64,000 nt of DNA from Chryseobacterium sp. MYb264 (GCF_035974275.1 NZ_CP142422.1:1860001-1924000); one strand, 5' to 3'; counted from the stretch's first letter, positions 20,616 through 29,797 are shown. Numbers and translations: made by a program. Notes: generated by a model not told the origin, from the letters alone.

Positions 20616-21485
20616 ATGGAAAAGATCGAAGAAAGAACCGTTTTCAGCATTCCTTTCGGTGAATTGAATGTGTTTGAAACCAATGTTGTATGCCATGATT
20701 TCCCATTCTTTTTTGAGAAACCCGTGATCACTTTAATGCTGAGCGGAAACAAGATCATCAGAAGTGAGGAAGAAACTTTTGAGTTTAGGGAAAGAAGCGT
20801 TTTTATTCCGCCTTGTCATAAAGAATTAAGTATAGATATTCACCCGATTTTTCAGGAACCGACCAAATGTCTGGTTTTAAATATCGAACAGGAATATATC
20901 GACCATGTTTTTTCAGAAGTCATTGAAAACTGGCATCCCGACTGGGATAAAACCGGAATTATGATGCAGGAAAATACAGTGAAAAAGTTTGTAAGTTCTG
21001 ATGCTTCATTATGGCAAAGTTTAACCCATCTTTACAACCGGAGGATTGATGAGAACATGCAGGGTACCTCAGATTTTCTTTTAAGTTTAAGCTTAAAGGA
21101 ACTGATCTATGAACTGATGAAAACCAATGCCAAACATCTTCTTTTAAACAGCAATAAAACAGAAAATATTCAAAACGGACTTCAGGAAGTGGTTCATTTT
21201 ATTAAACAAAACTACCGCGAACCGATTACCATTAAAAAACTGGCTTCTGTTGCCGGAATGAGTGAGGCGAATTTATTTAAAAAGTTCAAGCATTCTTATA
21301 ATTGTACGCCTGTGGAATATATTATTGAACTGAGAATTGAACACGCCAAACAGCTGCTCATCAATAATCCTGAGATTGATATTAAAAATATCTGCTTTGA
21401 ATCTGGTTTCAACACATTGGAATATTTCTACAGAAAATTCACCCAAATGACGGGAAAATCGCCGAAGAAGTTTAAAGTAAGTTGA
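20616..21485 (+). CDS. AraC family regulator, likely of the GMC/ALDH pair
   Basis: 289 residues. The first ~170 form a cupin-like effector domain (no recognised ligand), and the last ~100 carry the double HTH: ITIKKLASVAGMSEANLFKK for the first helix pair and IDIKNICFESGFNTLEYFYR for the second, ending in KFTQMTGKSPKKFK. It is divergent from the aldehyde dehydrogenase gene with 103 bp between the starts, so activation of that operon is the simplest reading. The effector is unknown. Confidence 0.83.
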   Translation: MEKIEERTVFSIPFGELNVFETNVVCHDFPFFFEKPVITLMLSGNKIIRSEEETFEFRERSVFIPPCHKELSIDIHPIFQEPTKCLVLNIEQEYIDHVFSEVIENWHPDWDKTGIMMQENTVKKFVSSDASLWQSLTHLYNRRIDENMQGTSDFLLSLSLKELIYELMKTNAKHLLLNSNKTENIQNGLQEVVHFIKQNYREPITIKKLASVAGMSEANLFKKFKHSYNCTPVEYIIELRIEHAKQLLINNPEIDIKNICFESGFNTLEYFYRKFTQMTGKSPKKFKVS

Positions 21486-21540
21486 TGGTTTTTAGTTAAC
21501 CGTTGATGGATTGACTGCTCTCCGGTTTATTCTCGCGAAC

Positions 21541-21604
21541 AACTAACAACTAACAACTAACAACTAACAACTAACAACTAACAACTAACAACTAACAACT
21601 AACA
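21541..21604. repeat. Octamer tandem repeat (AACTAACA) x8
   Basis: Eight perfect copies of AACTAACA in a row, ending 5 bp before the stop codon of topB (21609, minus strand). A copy-number-variable array of this kind is prone to slippage. Confidence 0.95.
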
Positions 21605-21608
21605 ACCA

Positions 21609-23738
21609 TTAACCCAATGAAACCGTAAATTCGGGAGATAGGGAAGCTACACCTTCTGTGATATTTTCAGGATGTGTGGTGAAACCTTTTAATTTTGACG
21701 TTTTGCCTTTTACGACTAAATCCAAAAGCTGCTTATCTGATAATTTTTTACCGAAGATTTCGAAATCCAGTTTAAATCCACAATTTTTAAAATCGGAACA
21801 TCCAACGGCTGTTTTGCCTTTCATTAAATGATGTTCTTTACATTTCGGGCATTTCGTTTCTTCCCAAGACTGCAATTCTTTTTTTACAGCGGGTTCACGT
21901 TTTTTCTTTTCTTTAACCTCTTCTTTTTCTTCATATAGAGTGATAACCTTCCCCTTGCCGTCGACCACTTTTTTAGTCAGTTCCGTCACCATTTGAATTA
22001 ATTCTTCCTTAAACTGATTGGCTTCATATTCACCACTTTCAATTTTACGAAGTTTAGATTCCCATTCTCCGGTAAGTTCGGGACTTTTCAGCAATTCATC
22101 TTCAATTGTATCGATCAATTGAATTCCGGTTTGGGTAGCGATCAGGTTTTTTCTTTTCTTCTCGATGTATTTTCTTTTGAAAAGGGTTTCGATAATGTTC
22201 GCACGAGTTGAAGGTCTTCCGATTCCGTTATTCTTCAACATTTCTCGAAGCTCTTCATCTTCCACTTGTTTTCCGGCAGTTTCCATGGCACGAAGAAGTG
22301 TTGCTTCCGTGTATGGTTTTGGCGGTGATGTTTTTCCCTGATGAATCATCGGATCGTGTGGTCCGGTTTCGCCAACCATAAATTCAGGAATCGTCTGTTC
22401 TTCTTCCTTTTCTTTTTCTTTATCCTTATCTGTGGTTTCCTCTTTTGGTTCTTTAGCATAAACGGCTCTCCAACCTGGCTCAAGGATCTGTCGACCACTT
22501 GTTTTAAAAGGAATTGTTCCTACTTTTCCTTCCACCAAAGTATTTGAAATTTTACATTCAGGATAGAAAACAGCGATGAAACGTTTGGCAATTAAGTCAT
22601 AAATCAACTTTTCTTCCCTACTCAGATTCTGCGAAGGCGGAACTTCTGTCGGAATAATCGCATGGTGATCCGTCACTTTCGCATCATCAAAAACGGCTTT
22701 TGATTTTGGAATCGGAGCTTCCAATAAAGGAGAAATCAGTTCCTGATAAGGATACATTTTCCTAAGAATTCCCTCAATTTTCGGATATAAACTTTCGGAT
22801 AAGTAGGTGGTATCAACACGCGGATAAGTCACATGTTTCTTCTCGTACAAACTTTGAATATAATTTAACGTATTCTCCGCAGAATAACCATATTTTTTGT
22901 TGGCTTCCACCTGAAGTCCAGTCAAATCAAAAAGTCTCGGATTTTTCTCTTTTCCTTCTTTAATTTCAAAAGAAACGATTTCGAAAGGATTAACTTTTAG
23001 ATATTCCAAACCTTTTTCGGCACGTTCCAACGTTTTTAAACGATCAATCGCAGCGTTGAAAATAACGTCACGGTATTTGGTTTTCAGTTCCCAATATTCT
23101 TCGGTGGTAAAAGCATCGATCTCCTTCTGACGCTGAACAAGCATCGCCAATGTCGGAGTCTGCACCCTTCCAATCGAAAGAACCGCTTTATTTCCGCCAA
23201 ATTTTTTCGTGAATAATCGCGTTGCATTGATTCCCAACAACCAATCGCCAATGGCTCTTGCATTTCCTGCGAGATATAAATTTTTATAATCTTCGGCAGG
23301 CTTTAATTTTTGAAAACCTTCTTTAATGGCCTCTTCGGTAAGGGACGAAATCCACAGACGCTGAATGGGTTTGTTGCATTTTGCTTTCTGCAAAACCCAA
23401 CGCTGAATCAGTTCTCCCTCCTGCCCGGCATCCCCGCAGTTGATGACCTCTTCACATTCTTCGACCAATCTTTCAATCACTTTAAACTGATTTTCAACAC
23501 CTTTATTGGGGATCAGTTTAATTCCGAAGCTGTTAGGGATAATCGGCAGCAAAAACAAATTCCAGGATTTGTATTGCGGACCGTAATCATGAGGTTCTTT
23601 GAGGGTGCAAAGATGCCCGAACGTCCATGTCACACAATAGCCGTTTCCTTCCATATAGCCTTGTTTCGGCGTGGTAGCACCTAATACTTTGGCGATATCT
23701 CTGGCAACACTGGGTTTTTCGGCAATACAAAGTTTCAT
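21609..23738 (-). CDS. topB: DNA topoisomerase III (type IA)
   Basis: 709-residue type IA topoisomerase that decatenates and relaxes DNA through a single-strand break. The Toprim domain opens the protein (MKLCIAEKPSVARDIAKVLG, with INCGDAGQEGELIQRW supplying acidic metal-binding residues). RVQTPTLAMLVQRQKEI is the family signature after it. The active-site tyrosine is in the HVTYPRVDTTYLSE motif. The C-terminus has one topoisomerase zinc ribbon, CPKC ... CSDFKNCGF. A charged insert around residue 430 (DKEKEKEEEQ) is specific to this branch. The size fits TopB of Bacteroidota, where extra copies are also often on mobile elements, but no such element is visible here. Confidence 0.93.
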   Translation of the reverse strand: MKLCIAEKPSVARDIAKVLGATTPKQGYMEGNGYCVTWTFGHLCTLKEPHDYGPQYKSWNLFLLPIIPNSFGIKLIPNKGVENQFKVIERLVEECEEVINCGDAGQEGELIQRWVLQKAKCNKPIQRLWISSLTEEAIKEGFQKLKPAEDYKNLYLAGNARAIGDWLLGINATRLFTKKFGGNKAVLSIGRVQTPTLAMLVQRQKEIDAFTTEEYWELKTKYRDVIFNAAIDRLKTLERAEKGLEYLKVNPFEIVSFEIKEGKEKNPRLFDLTGLQVEANKKYGYSAENTLNYIQSLYEKKHVTYPRVDTTYLSESLYPKIEGILRKMYPYQELISPLLEAPIPKSKAVFDDAKVTDHHAIIPTEVPPSQNLSREEKLIYDLIAKRFIAVFYPECKISNTLVEGKVGTIPFKTSGRQILEPGWRAVYAKEPKEETTDKDKEKEKEEEQTIPEFMVGETGPHDPMIHQGKTSPPKPYTEATLLRAMETAGKQVEDEELREMLKNNGIGRPSTRANIIETLFKRKYIEKKRKNLIATQTGIQLIDTIEDELLKSPELTGEWESKLRKIESGEYEANQFKEELIQMVTELTKKVVDGKGKVITLYEEKEEVKEKKKREPAVKKELQSWEETKCPKCKEHHLMKGKTAVGCSDFKNCGFKLDFEIFGKKLSDKQLLDLVVKGKTSKLKGFTTHPENITEGVASLSPEFTVSLG

Positions 23739-24381
23739 GAATATTCGGAATTATTGAAGAGGGCAAAAATCGGGATTTTTTTTGGATTTTGCTAATTTGT
23801 GAATGGTTGTTGGTTAATCGTTGTTAGTTAATGGTTTAGTGTAAAGATAATTAAGTTTTAGTTAAAAAAAATTTTAGGGTGATAAAATTCTATTCCACAT
23901 CGTTCACTTTATAAATTACATTGCAAAAAGTATATCTTGCAATGGAAGAATGTAATCTTGCATCGCAAAAAAGTAACTCTGCTATTAAAGAATATTAAAT
24001 AATGGGGTCAGTACTAAGGTTGGGGAGAAATTTTATGAGTTAGAATATTTTATTTCCCACAGAATACACGGATTTTCACAGATGTTACTGTTGATTTTTT
24101 TGGCCACGAATGCACAAATAGTAGTGAGAAAAATCTATTTTTTTTACCGCAAAAGAGGCAAAAGTATTTTTATAAGCTTTGCGCTAGCTGGACAAAAGAG
24201 AACAAAACATTCCTCTTATGAAGAATTTAAATTTTATTTTCTGGAACAGGTTAATAAACTCCGGCATTTGGTGTCATTCGGATATTCGTGGCCCATTTTA
24301 TAACAGAAAAACGCGGACAAAATGCCCGCGCCAGAATATATTTAGTAAAAAGCCCGATGTGCGGCTAAGTTGTTGGTTCAT
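23739..24381. other. 643-bp intergenic region without a credible gene
   Basis: AT-rich. It has short dispersed phrases shared with other spacers (CACAGAATACACGGATTTTC; GGCCACGAATGCACAAAT near 24102, mirrored by ATTCGTGGCCC near 24283) and a cluster of related TTGCAA/TTGCAT words at 23922-23970. A 73-codon open frame at 24082-24303 runs through this repeat material and has no protein character. Confidence 0.6.
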
Positions 24382-25029
24382 TTAATTTTTGAACCATTTA
24401 TTTTGTCGGATATTAACTCTTAATCCAAGAGAAAAACTTTTAAACTGATCTCTGTTTTCTGGTGTATCCGAAAGGTATGCCTTGGCAAAGCCCTGAGAAT
24501 ACATGGTAAAAACCTCTGCCCAATCTGAAACCGCGATTCCGATTCCCAAATTTGTTACATAGTCCATATTTTTAATTCTGTACTTCTTTTCCTGAAGACT
24601 TCCGGAGCTTGTATAGTCTACGGTCCATAAAACATAGTCAATTTTACCTCCTGCAATAATAAAAAAACGGGTTTTCCCTGAATCCAGCGTTATATATTTT
24701 TTAAGATTAAGTCCGCCCCCGTAAGTGCTGAACTTTAATTTGGAGTTGTAGGGGTCCTGTATCGGGAGTGAACCTTCAATATAGGGCTGAAGATAAAGTT
24801 CTCCGGAATCAAAGTGAAGAAGATGGGAAAGCAGAACATCCACGGAAAGGGTTGCGGTATTTTTGCTGATCCATGCATTTTTATCCACCTCACTATTCTT
24901 TAAAGGTCCAAGGCTATAGTTAAGTCCGAGATTCCATTTTACATATTGCAATCTTCCTTCATTAAGGGATTGGGAAAAAGCTTTTTCAGCGAAAAGCGTC
25001 AAAAAGCAAATGATAAATATTCGTTTCAT
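24382..25029 (-). CDS. Hypothetical secreted or outer-membrane protein
   Basis: 215 residues with a clear signal peptide (MKRIFIICFLTLFAEKAFSQ). The rest has alternating hydrophobic strands such as LNLKKYITLDSGKTRFFIIA and YVTNLGIGIAVSDWAEVF, and the tail FKSFSLGLRVNIRQNKWF is typical of a small outer-membrane beta-barrel. I do not recognise a family. It is a stand-alone gene bordered by repeats and not part of an operon. Confidence 0.6.
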   Translation of the reverse strand: MKRIFIICFLTLFAEKAFSQSLNEGRLQYVKWNLGLNYSLGPLKNSEVDKNAWISKNTATLSVDVLLSHLLHFDSGELYLQPYIEGSLPIQDPYNSKLKFSTYGGGLNLKKYITLDSGKTRFFIIAGGKIDYVLWTVDYTSSGSLQEKKYRIKNMDYVTNLGIGIAVSDWAEVFTMYSQGFAKAYLSDTPENRDQFKSFSLGLRVNIRQNKWFKN

Positions 25030-25300
25030 ACGTTGGTTTTAATATCCTTAAAAATGTCACAAAGCGGAAATGGAGCCTCTCTCGGAAAAATAACAGAAAG
25101 ACAGACCTGAAATTTTTCAAGAGAAACCAAAAACTCTTTTTTCCGCCACAAAATTATTGACCAGAATGTAAAAAACGGTTACTACAAAACAACTACACCA
25201 AGATAAAAGACTACAAAACAACACATTAAACAAAATAAAAAGGTATTAATGTAGTGCTTTATTCTCCAACTGATGGACTATATCATTTTCTGTGCTCTGC

Positions 25301-25330
25301 AAAAAAGAGGCTTTCTTACTCAGAAAGCCT
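25301..25330 (-). terminator. Terminator of the pirin gene
   Basis: On the minus strand AGGCTTTCT (25322-25330) pairs with AGAAAGCCT (25308-25316) around a five-base loop, followed by CTTTTTT. It lies about 40 bp past the pirin stop. The rest of the 342-bp gap to the next gene shows nothing else. Confidence 0.8.
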
Positions 25331-25371
25331 ATCAACAATATGATGAAACAAGGTTCATTATTTTAATTGTA

Positions 25372-26247
25372 TTACATCGTCATCGGAACTTCCATGAGAA
25401 GGATTTCCGTATTTTCTGATGTTGTTTTTATATTCAGATCGGCAATATCCCAAACGCCAAAACCATCTCTTTGTTCCACTTTCTGGCCTTCAATTTCTGC
25501 ACTTCCTTTCAAAATAAAAGCATAGACACCGTTTCCTTTTTTCTTAATCTGGTAATTGGTTTCTGTATTGTTTTCAAAATTTCCTAAATGAAACCATGCA
25601 TCCTGATGAATCCAAACTCCTTCATCATCGGCATTAGGAGAAAGTATTTGCTGGAACTTGTTTTTACTTTTTGATTTATCAAGCGTGATTTGATCGTATC
25701 TCGGAGTAACATTTCTTTTATTTGGATACACCCAGATTTGCAGGAATTTCACCAGACTGTCTTGGTTTTTATTGAATTCGCTGTGCATAATTCCGGTTCC
25801 GGCACTCATCACCTGAATATCTCCGCTTTTGATAATCGCAGAATTCCCCATGCTGTCTTTGTGCTCCAAATCGCCTTCCAACGGAATACTGATGATCTCC
25901 ATATTGTCGTGAGGATGCGTTCCAAAACCTCTTCCCGCCTCTACTTTATCATCGTTCAACACTCTCAGTACGCCAAAGTGCATTCTTTCGGGATTGTGAT
26001 AATTGGCAAAACTGAAGGTATGACTGCTCACCAGCCAGCCATGATCTGCCTTACCTCTTGAATCTGCCTTATGAATGACAGAGTTATCTTTAATTTTTGA
26101 ATCGGTATTCGGTAAATGATTGTATCCGATAGGTTCCAATGGCTCGATCTCATCGATTTCGTTTTTCATGGTATTGCCCAATGAAGCGGATGCTACAAAC
26201 ATTCCTGTTCCTAATAATCCTTTCTTTAAAAAATCTTTTCTGTCCAT
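25372..26247 (-). CDS. Pirin family protein with Tat-like leader
   Basis: Bicupin protein of about 291 residues; bacterial pirins bind iron and several oxidise flavonols (quercetinase). I take the ATG at 26247 (MDRKDFLKKGLLGTGMFVAS) rather than 26268, because the predicted -7 box (26279-26286) would put the transcript start near 26275, leaving almost no leader for the longer form. The leader DRKDFLKKG resembles a Tat signal with one Arg. The metal-binding residues are in the first cupin: GFGTHPHDNMEIISIP (two His) and GTGIMHSEFN (His, Glu). Its promoter matches that of the outer VOC gene at 32791, so it belongs to the same stress regulon. Confidence 0.87.
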   Translation of the reverse strand: MDRKDFLKKGLLGTGMFVASASLGNTMKNEIDEIEPLEPIGYNHLPNTDSKIKDNSVIHKADSRGKADHGWLVSSHTFSFANYHNPERMHFGVLRVLNDDKVEAGRGFGTHPHDNMEIISIPLEGDLEHKDSMGNSAIIKSGDIQVMSAGTGIMHSEFNKNQDSLVKFLQIWVYPNKRNVTPRYDQITLDKSKSKNKFQQILSPNADDEGVWIHQDAWFHLGNFENNTETNYQIKKKGNGVYAFILKGSAEIEGQKVEQRDGFGVWDIADLNIKTTSENTEILLMEVPMTM

Positions 26248-26278
26248 ATCTGTTCGTTGTTTATTCATTTTGATAGTA

Positions 26279-26327
26279 CAAATTTCGGAAGATTGAAATT
26301 GCTGGACATTTAACTAGTTTAATAAAT
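26279..26327 (-). promoter_or_regulatory. Pirin promoter with a palindromic activator site (shared with the VOC operon)
   Basis: Minus-strand -7 box GAAATTTG (26279-26286), one mismatch from TAnnTTTG. No good -33 box is seen. A block at 26302-26327 containing TTTAACTAGTTTAATAAAT is identical to that at 32843-32868; its AACTAGTT core is centred 29 bp upstream of the -7 box in both places, about -40 relative to the start point. Confidence 0.65.
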
Positions 26328-26409
26328 TTGATTTTCTTTTGCCTTGACTATTAATGTCTCGGATACTCTTATTTTTCTAAATGATTTTTTTAAACGACAA
26401 ACTCTGTGG

Positions 26410-26534
26410 AAATTCCCCTTCTTTGAAGGGGTGGATTTTTGTGCAACAAAAAGACGGGGTAGTTTTTAGCATTACTAAACCACCCCGTGAAAAATTCTTT
26501 GAATTTTTGCCACCCCTCCAAGGGAGGAGAATTT
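26410..26534. repeat. Foldback (MITE-like) element
   Basis: Two imperfect ~55-bp inverted arms (26410-26463 and 26479-26534) separated by about 15 bp, reading AAATTCCCCTTCTTTGAAGG at the left and its near-complement at the right. A solo right arm lies at 6924-6981. The element sits between the Crp-type gene and the pirin promoter and could decouple the two. Confidence 0.7.
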
Positions 26535-26562
26535 GTGTTCGTATATTTTCTTTGTGGGAAAT

Positions 26563-27147
26563 TTATTTTTCTTTCGAAGCGAGACGTTTTCTGATTGTGC
26601 TGACAAACTCTTTGGAAACGCCAAGATAAGACGCAATATAATATTGTGCGACTCTTTGCGGAATGGAAGGATACACTTTGATAAATTCTAAATATCGGTC
26701 GGTTGCTGCTTTGGAAATCGTGTTCACCAAACGGTTTTGTAAAGTGGAAAGATTTCTCTGAACCAACATTCTGAACACTCTTTCAAATTTCGGAATCTCG
26801 GTTAATAATTTTTCCTTCGTGGTAGGATTCAGCATAAATATTTCTGAATCTTCCAAGGTTTCAATGTATAATCGGGACGGTTTCTGTTCCTGAAATGAAG
26901 CAATATCGCTGATCCACCAGTCTTCAATGGCAAATAATATCGTTACTTCAAAACCATTATCATCAAGGTAATACACCCTCACACAGCCTTTTTGGATATA
27001 GCCTTCAAACTGGCAGATTTCGCCTTCCCGTAACAAAACTGTTTTCTTGGGGAACGTTTGAAGTGTTAATGAATCGGTGAAAAATTTTTCTTCTTTTTCA
27101 CTAAGTTCTATGAATCGGGTGACATTTTTGACGATATTTTCAGACAT
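26563..27147 (-). CDS. Crp/Fnr family transcriptional regulator
   Basis: 194 residues: cyclic-nucleotide-binding-like beta-roll (residues ~20-110), long dimerisation helix, then an HTH (RVAQYYIASYLGVSKEFVST, residues ~166-185). The roll lacks the cAMP-binding Arg/Ser signature of true Crp (here EDWWISDIASFQEQKPSRLY) and has no Fnr-type cysteine cluster, so the effector is unknown. It is 10 bp downstream of a receiver-like gene and ends the stress cluster. A class II type site, centred near -40, occurs upstream of both the pirin and outer VOC genes; this protein is the natural candidate to bind it, an inference. Confidence 0.85.
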   Translation of the reverse strand: MSENIVKNVTRFIELSEKEEKFFTDSLTLQTFPKKTVLLREGEICQFEGYIQKGCVRVYYLDDNGFEVTILFAIEDWWISDIASFQEQKPSRLYIETLEDSEIFMLNPTTKEKLLTEIPKFERVFRMLVQRNLSTLQNRLVNTISKAATDRYLEFIKVYPSIPQRVAQYYIASYLGVSKEFVSTIRKRLASKEK

Positions 27148-27157
27148 AAATTTAAGT

Positions 27158-27469
27158 TTACGGCTGCAAATTAGGAAAAAGTGTGTAAACTTCGTTCTTT
27201 AACAGTCCGCTTCCTCCACCATAATGGTCGATTACCTTCACATCTTTCTCTAAATTTTCACAAAAAGTTTTCATATTATTTTCAAATTCTTCATTCAATC
27301 CGGAACTTAGCAAAACAATATCTACCTGATTGTCTTTAATATAATCATAGCAAACCGTTTCATCACTTTTAATTTCTGCTTTCCAGCCATCATTATTTTC
27401 GATGATTCTTTTTAAAGTCTCTACTATTTCCTGATTTTTTCCTATCACAAGGAAGTTGAGTGTTTTCAT
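27158..27469 (-). CDS. Small receiver-like protein lacking the phospho-acceptor Asp
   Basis: 103 residues with the alternating pattern of a CheY-like fold: LNFLVIGKNQEIVETLKRII, then DNQVDIVLLSSGLNEE, then VKVIDHYGGGSG. In true receivers the third strand ends in an Asp; here the equivalent position in DIVLLSSG is Ser, so it cannot be phosphorylated in the usual way. The late GGGSGLL loop is unusual. It is 10 bp upstream of the Crp-type gene and could act as a partner of it; that is speculation. No firm family name is recognised. Confidence 0.6.
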   Translation of the reverse strand: MKTLNFLVIGKNQEIVETLKRIIENNDGWKAEIKSDETVCYDYIKDNQVDIVLLSSGLNEEFENNMKTFCENLEKDVKVIDHYGGGSGLLKNEVYTLFPNLQP

Positions 27470-27661
27470 AAGATTTGTTGTTTGTTACTGGTTGAGAGTT
27501 GCTAGTTTTTAGTTGATGGTTTTTGGTGTGTGGTGTGTGACTTCAATATGAATGGAAATTTATTTTAAGTTCAGAGATTCCCTATTTCATTTACACTTCA
27601 TTCTGAATTATAATTTCATTTTAAAATTGAAAATTAATCATCCGACAACCATCAACCAAAA

Positions 27662-29272
27662 TTACATGTGTCTGCTGCCTGTAATTTTCAGTTCATTTAA
27701 ATCCAACTGAGATTCCGCTTTTCGGATCTCATCATCGGTAAAGTATTTTTCACGTTTTATGTTGAATAATTCTTTCCTTTGCAATGCATAAATATCAAGC
27801 ATAATTCGATGATATTCATTGATGTCATTTCTTCTGTTGGTACACATTTCCAATGATTCAAGATGACTTTGCTGTAAGGAAATATCATTTTCGATCGTAT
27901 TCTTAAAATTTTCAACCAAACTGTTGGTTTCAATATTTGTTTTGTACTTTTCATTCAGCCTGCTTAACGCCAAATTATCCAGTCTGATCTGAATGCTCGC
28001 CTGCTGTTCGTGAGATGGTAAAATAGGATCAATTTCTCCAATCTTGGTTAATTTAATAATTAAAGGAAGCGTTAATCCCTGAAAAACCAAGGTCACAAAA
28101 ATAACCACGAAGGTGATGAATATAATTAAATTTCGCATCGGGAATTCTGCCTGATCATTCATCATTACCGGAATTGATAATGCTGTTGCCAATGAAACCA
28201 CGCCTCGCATTCCGGCCCAACCGATGATCAAAGGATTCTTCCATCCCGGGCTAGGATCTCTTCTTACTTTTTTACTTAACCATCTCGGAACGTGAGCGAC
28301 CGGATAGATCCACAATAAACGAACAACAATAACAATTAAGCTGATAATTAAACCATATTTGATGCCTTCCATGACAGAAGTTTCTCCTAAACCATGGATA
28401 ATATCAGGAAGTTCCAGACCAATTAAGACAAAAACCAAAGCATTCATCACAAAGATTAATGTGTTCCAAACGCCCGTCATATTAATTCTTGTTACTCCCG
28501 TTTTGAACATCTCATGCGAACGGAATGACATGAATAATCCGCCACTTACAACCGCCATTACTCCCGAAAAGTGAAAATGCTCCGCCGAAAGAAATAAAAT
28601 ATAGGGTGTCATGACAGTTAATGCAGCATCAATCGCAGGTGTTGTGGGTAAAAATCTATGAATAGCATAGAAAATATGTGCTCCTACAATTCCGACAACG
28701 ACTCCCATTCCTGCAACCAGGAAAAATTGTCCGGTTGCTTCCTGCATCGAAAACATTCCTGTCATCACCGCGGCTAATGCAAATCTGAAAACAATTAATG
28801 ATGATGCATCGTTAATCAAACTTTCGCCTTCCAGCATCGCAATGGTACGTTTTGGAACTTTTAATCCTTTTAAAACAGTTGTTGCTGCAACAGCATCAGG
28901 TGGTGAAACAATTCCTCCTAATAAAAATCCTAATGCTAAGGTGAATCCCGGAATAAAAGCCTGTGAAGCAAATGCCACTACAATTGATGTTAAAAATACC
29001 AATCCGAAAGCCATTAATCCGATGGTTCTTTTCCATTTCCAGAAATCATTCCATGAAGTATACCAGGCTGCTTCGTACAACAAAGGAGGCAGGAAAATCA
29101 GAAAGATGATTTCAGGATCTAGTTTTAGAACCGGAACTCCGGGAATTAAGCTGATTCCCAATCCCGCCAATACCAAAAAGATGGGATACGCAATCTTGAT
29201 GCGTTGTGCCAGCATTACCAACATCATTACGATGAGGAGTAAGCCAAGTATTAAAAGTAGTTGTTCGTGCAT
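27662..29272 (-). CDS. CPA1 family Na+(K+)/H+ antiporter
   Basis: 536 residues: about 12 membrane helices (residues ~5-415) followed by a cytoplasmic C-terminal tail of ~120 residues. The ion-site segments are GGIVSPPDAVAATTVLKG (variant of the PTDPVA motif) and MLEGESLINDASSLIVFRFA with the conserved Asn-Asp. The GWAGMRGVVSLATALSIP segment carries the conserved Arg. It sits inside the quinone-stress cluster. Proton or potassium influx during electrophile stress is a known protective response (KefB/KefC in enterics), so a related role is possible but unproven. Confidence 0.87.
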   Translation of the reverse strand: MHEQLLLILGLLLIVMMLVMLAQRIKIAYPIFLVLAGLGISLIPGVPVLKLDPEIIFLIFLPPLLYEAAWYTSWNDFWKWKRTIGLMAFGLVFLTSIVVAFASQAFIPGFTLALGFLLGGIVSPPDAVAATTVLKGLKVPKRTIAMLEGESLINDASSLIVFRFALAAVMTGMFSMQEATGQFFLVAGMGVVVGIVGAHIFYAIHRFLPTTPAIDAALTVMTPYILFLSAEHFHFSGVMAVVSGGLFMSFRSHEMFKTGVTRINMTGVWNTLIFVMNALVFVLIGLELPDIIHGLGETSVMEGIKYGLIISLIVIVVRLLWIYPVAHVPRWLSKKVRRDPSPGWKNPLIIGWAGMRGVVSLATALSIPVMMNDQAEFPMRNLIIFITFVVIFVTLVFQGLTLPLIIKLTKIGEIDPILPSHEQQASIQIRLDNLALSRLNEKYKTNIETNSLVENFKNTIENDISLQQSHLESLEMCTNRRNDINEYHRIMLDIYALQRKELFNIKREKYFTDDEIRKAESQLDLNELKITGSRHM

Positions 29273-29343
29273 AGTTTGTATTTTAAGATGTTAGATATCA
29301 GATCCTAGAAGTCAGACTAAAACTTTATGTTTAACTTCAACAT

Positions 29344-29392
29344 CTTTTATCTTTTATCTTTTATCTTTTATCTTTTATCTTTTATCTTTTAT
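29344..29392. repeat. Heptamer tandem repeat (CTTTTAT) x7
   Basis: Seven perfect copies of CTTTTAT; the last one overlaps the stop codon (29389-29391) of the cupin gene on the minus strand. Copy changes would alter the distance to the downstream antiporter gene. Confidence 0.95.
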
Positions 29393-29736
29393 AAATGAAT
29401 AAAAAGTGAAGTTCGTTCTCTCTTTTCAAGGTTTTTGGTTTTATGTCCTTTTCCTGAAATATCTTCCACCAAAAGGATGTCACCGGTTTGGAATTCTCTG
29501 ATATCGCCCAATGATGTTTCGATCTTGATTCCGCCATCCAAAAGTACAATAAATTGTTTCTGCGGAGCACAATGAAAATCATAATCGTAATCGGCAGAAA
29601 CTTTTCTGAACTGTAATTTTTTAACGTCTATATTTTCAGATAAAAATCCGATATCGCCCTGATTGATTAATGGAATTTCAATATTTTCAAAGTGAGAGTC
29701 GCCGTTTTCGTCGCTGAATATTCTTGTGATTTTCAT
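29389..29736 (-). CDS. Small cupin-domain protein
   Basis: 115-residue single-domain cupin. The beta-barrel core is FRKVSADYDYDFHCAPQKQF followed by IVLLDGGIKIETSLGDIREF and FQTGDILLVEDISGKGHKTK; conserved metal-binding His positions are only partly present (FHCAP and GKGHK). It lies 61 bp downstream of the esterase in the stress cluster. Small cupins with quinone or redox-related genes may oxidise aromatic substrates, but there is nothing here to fix the reaction. Confidence 0.72.
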   Translation of the reverse strand: MKITRIFSDENGDSHFENIEIPLINQGDIGFLSENIDVKKLQFRKVSADYDYDFHCAPQKQFIVLLDGGIKIETSLGDIREFQTGDILLVEDISGKGHKTKNLEKRERTSLFIHL

Positions 29737-29748
29737 GTTTTTTTATTT

Positions 29749-29794
29749 TTTGCCACGAATTCACTCATAATTTAATTCGTGCATTCGTGGCAAA
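29749..29794. repeat. Inverted GCCACGAAT repeat
   Basis: TTTGCCACGAAT (29749-29760) is inverted as ATTCGTGGCAAA (29783-29794). The phrase GCCACGAATGCACGAA recurs in many spacers of this window (9634, 24102, 46630, 46795, 61790-62165). No terminator T run follows on the coding strand. Confidence 0.6.
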
Positions 29795-29797
29795 TAA

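Noticed and set aside
21541..21604. CRISPR array
   Set aside because: Units are 8 bp with no spacers; no cas gene is in the window.
24082..24303. 73-codon plus-strand open frame
   Set aside because: It runs through dispersed repeat material, has low-complexity composition and no family resemblance or credible start context.
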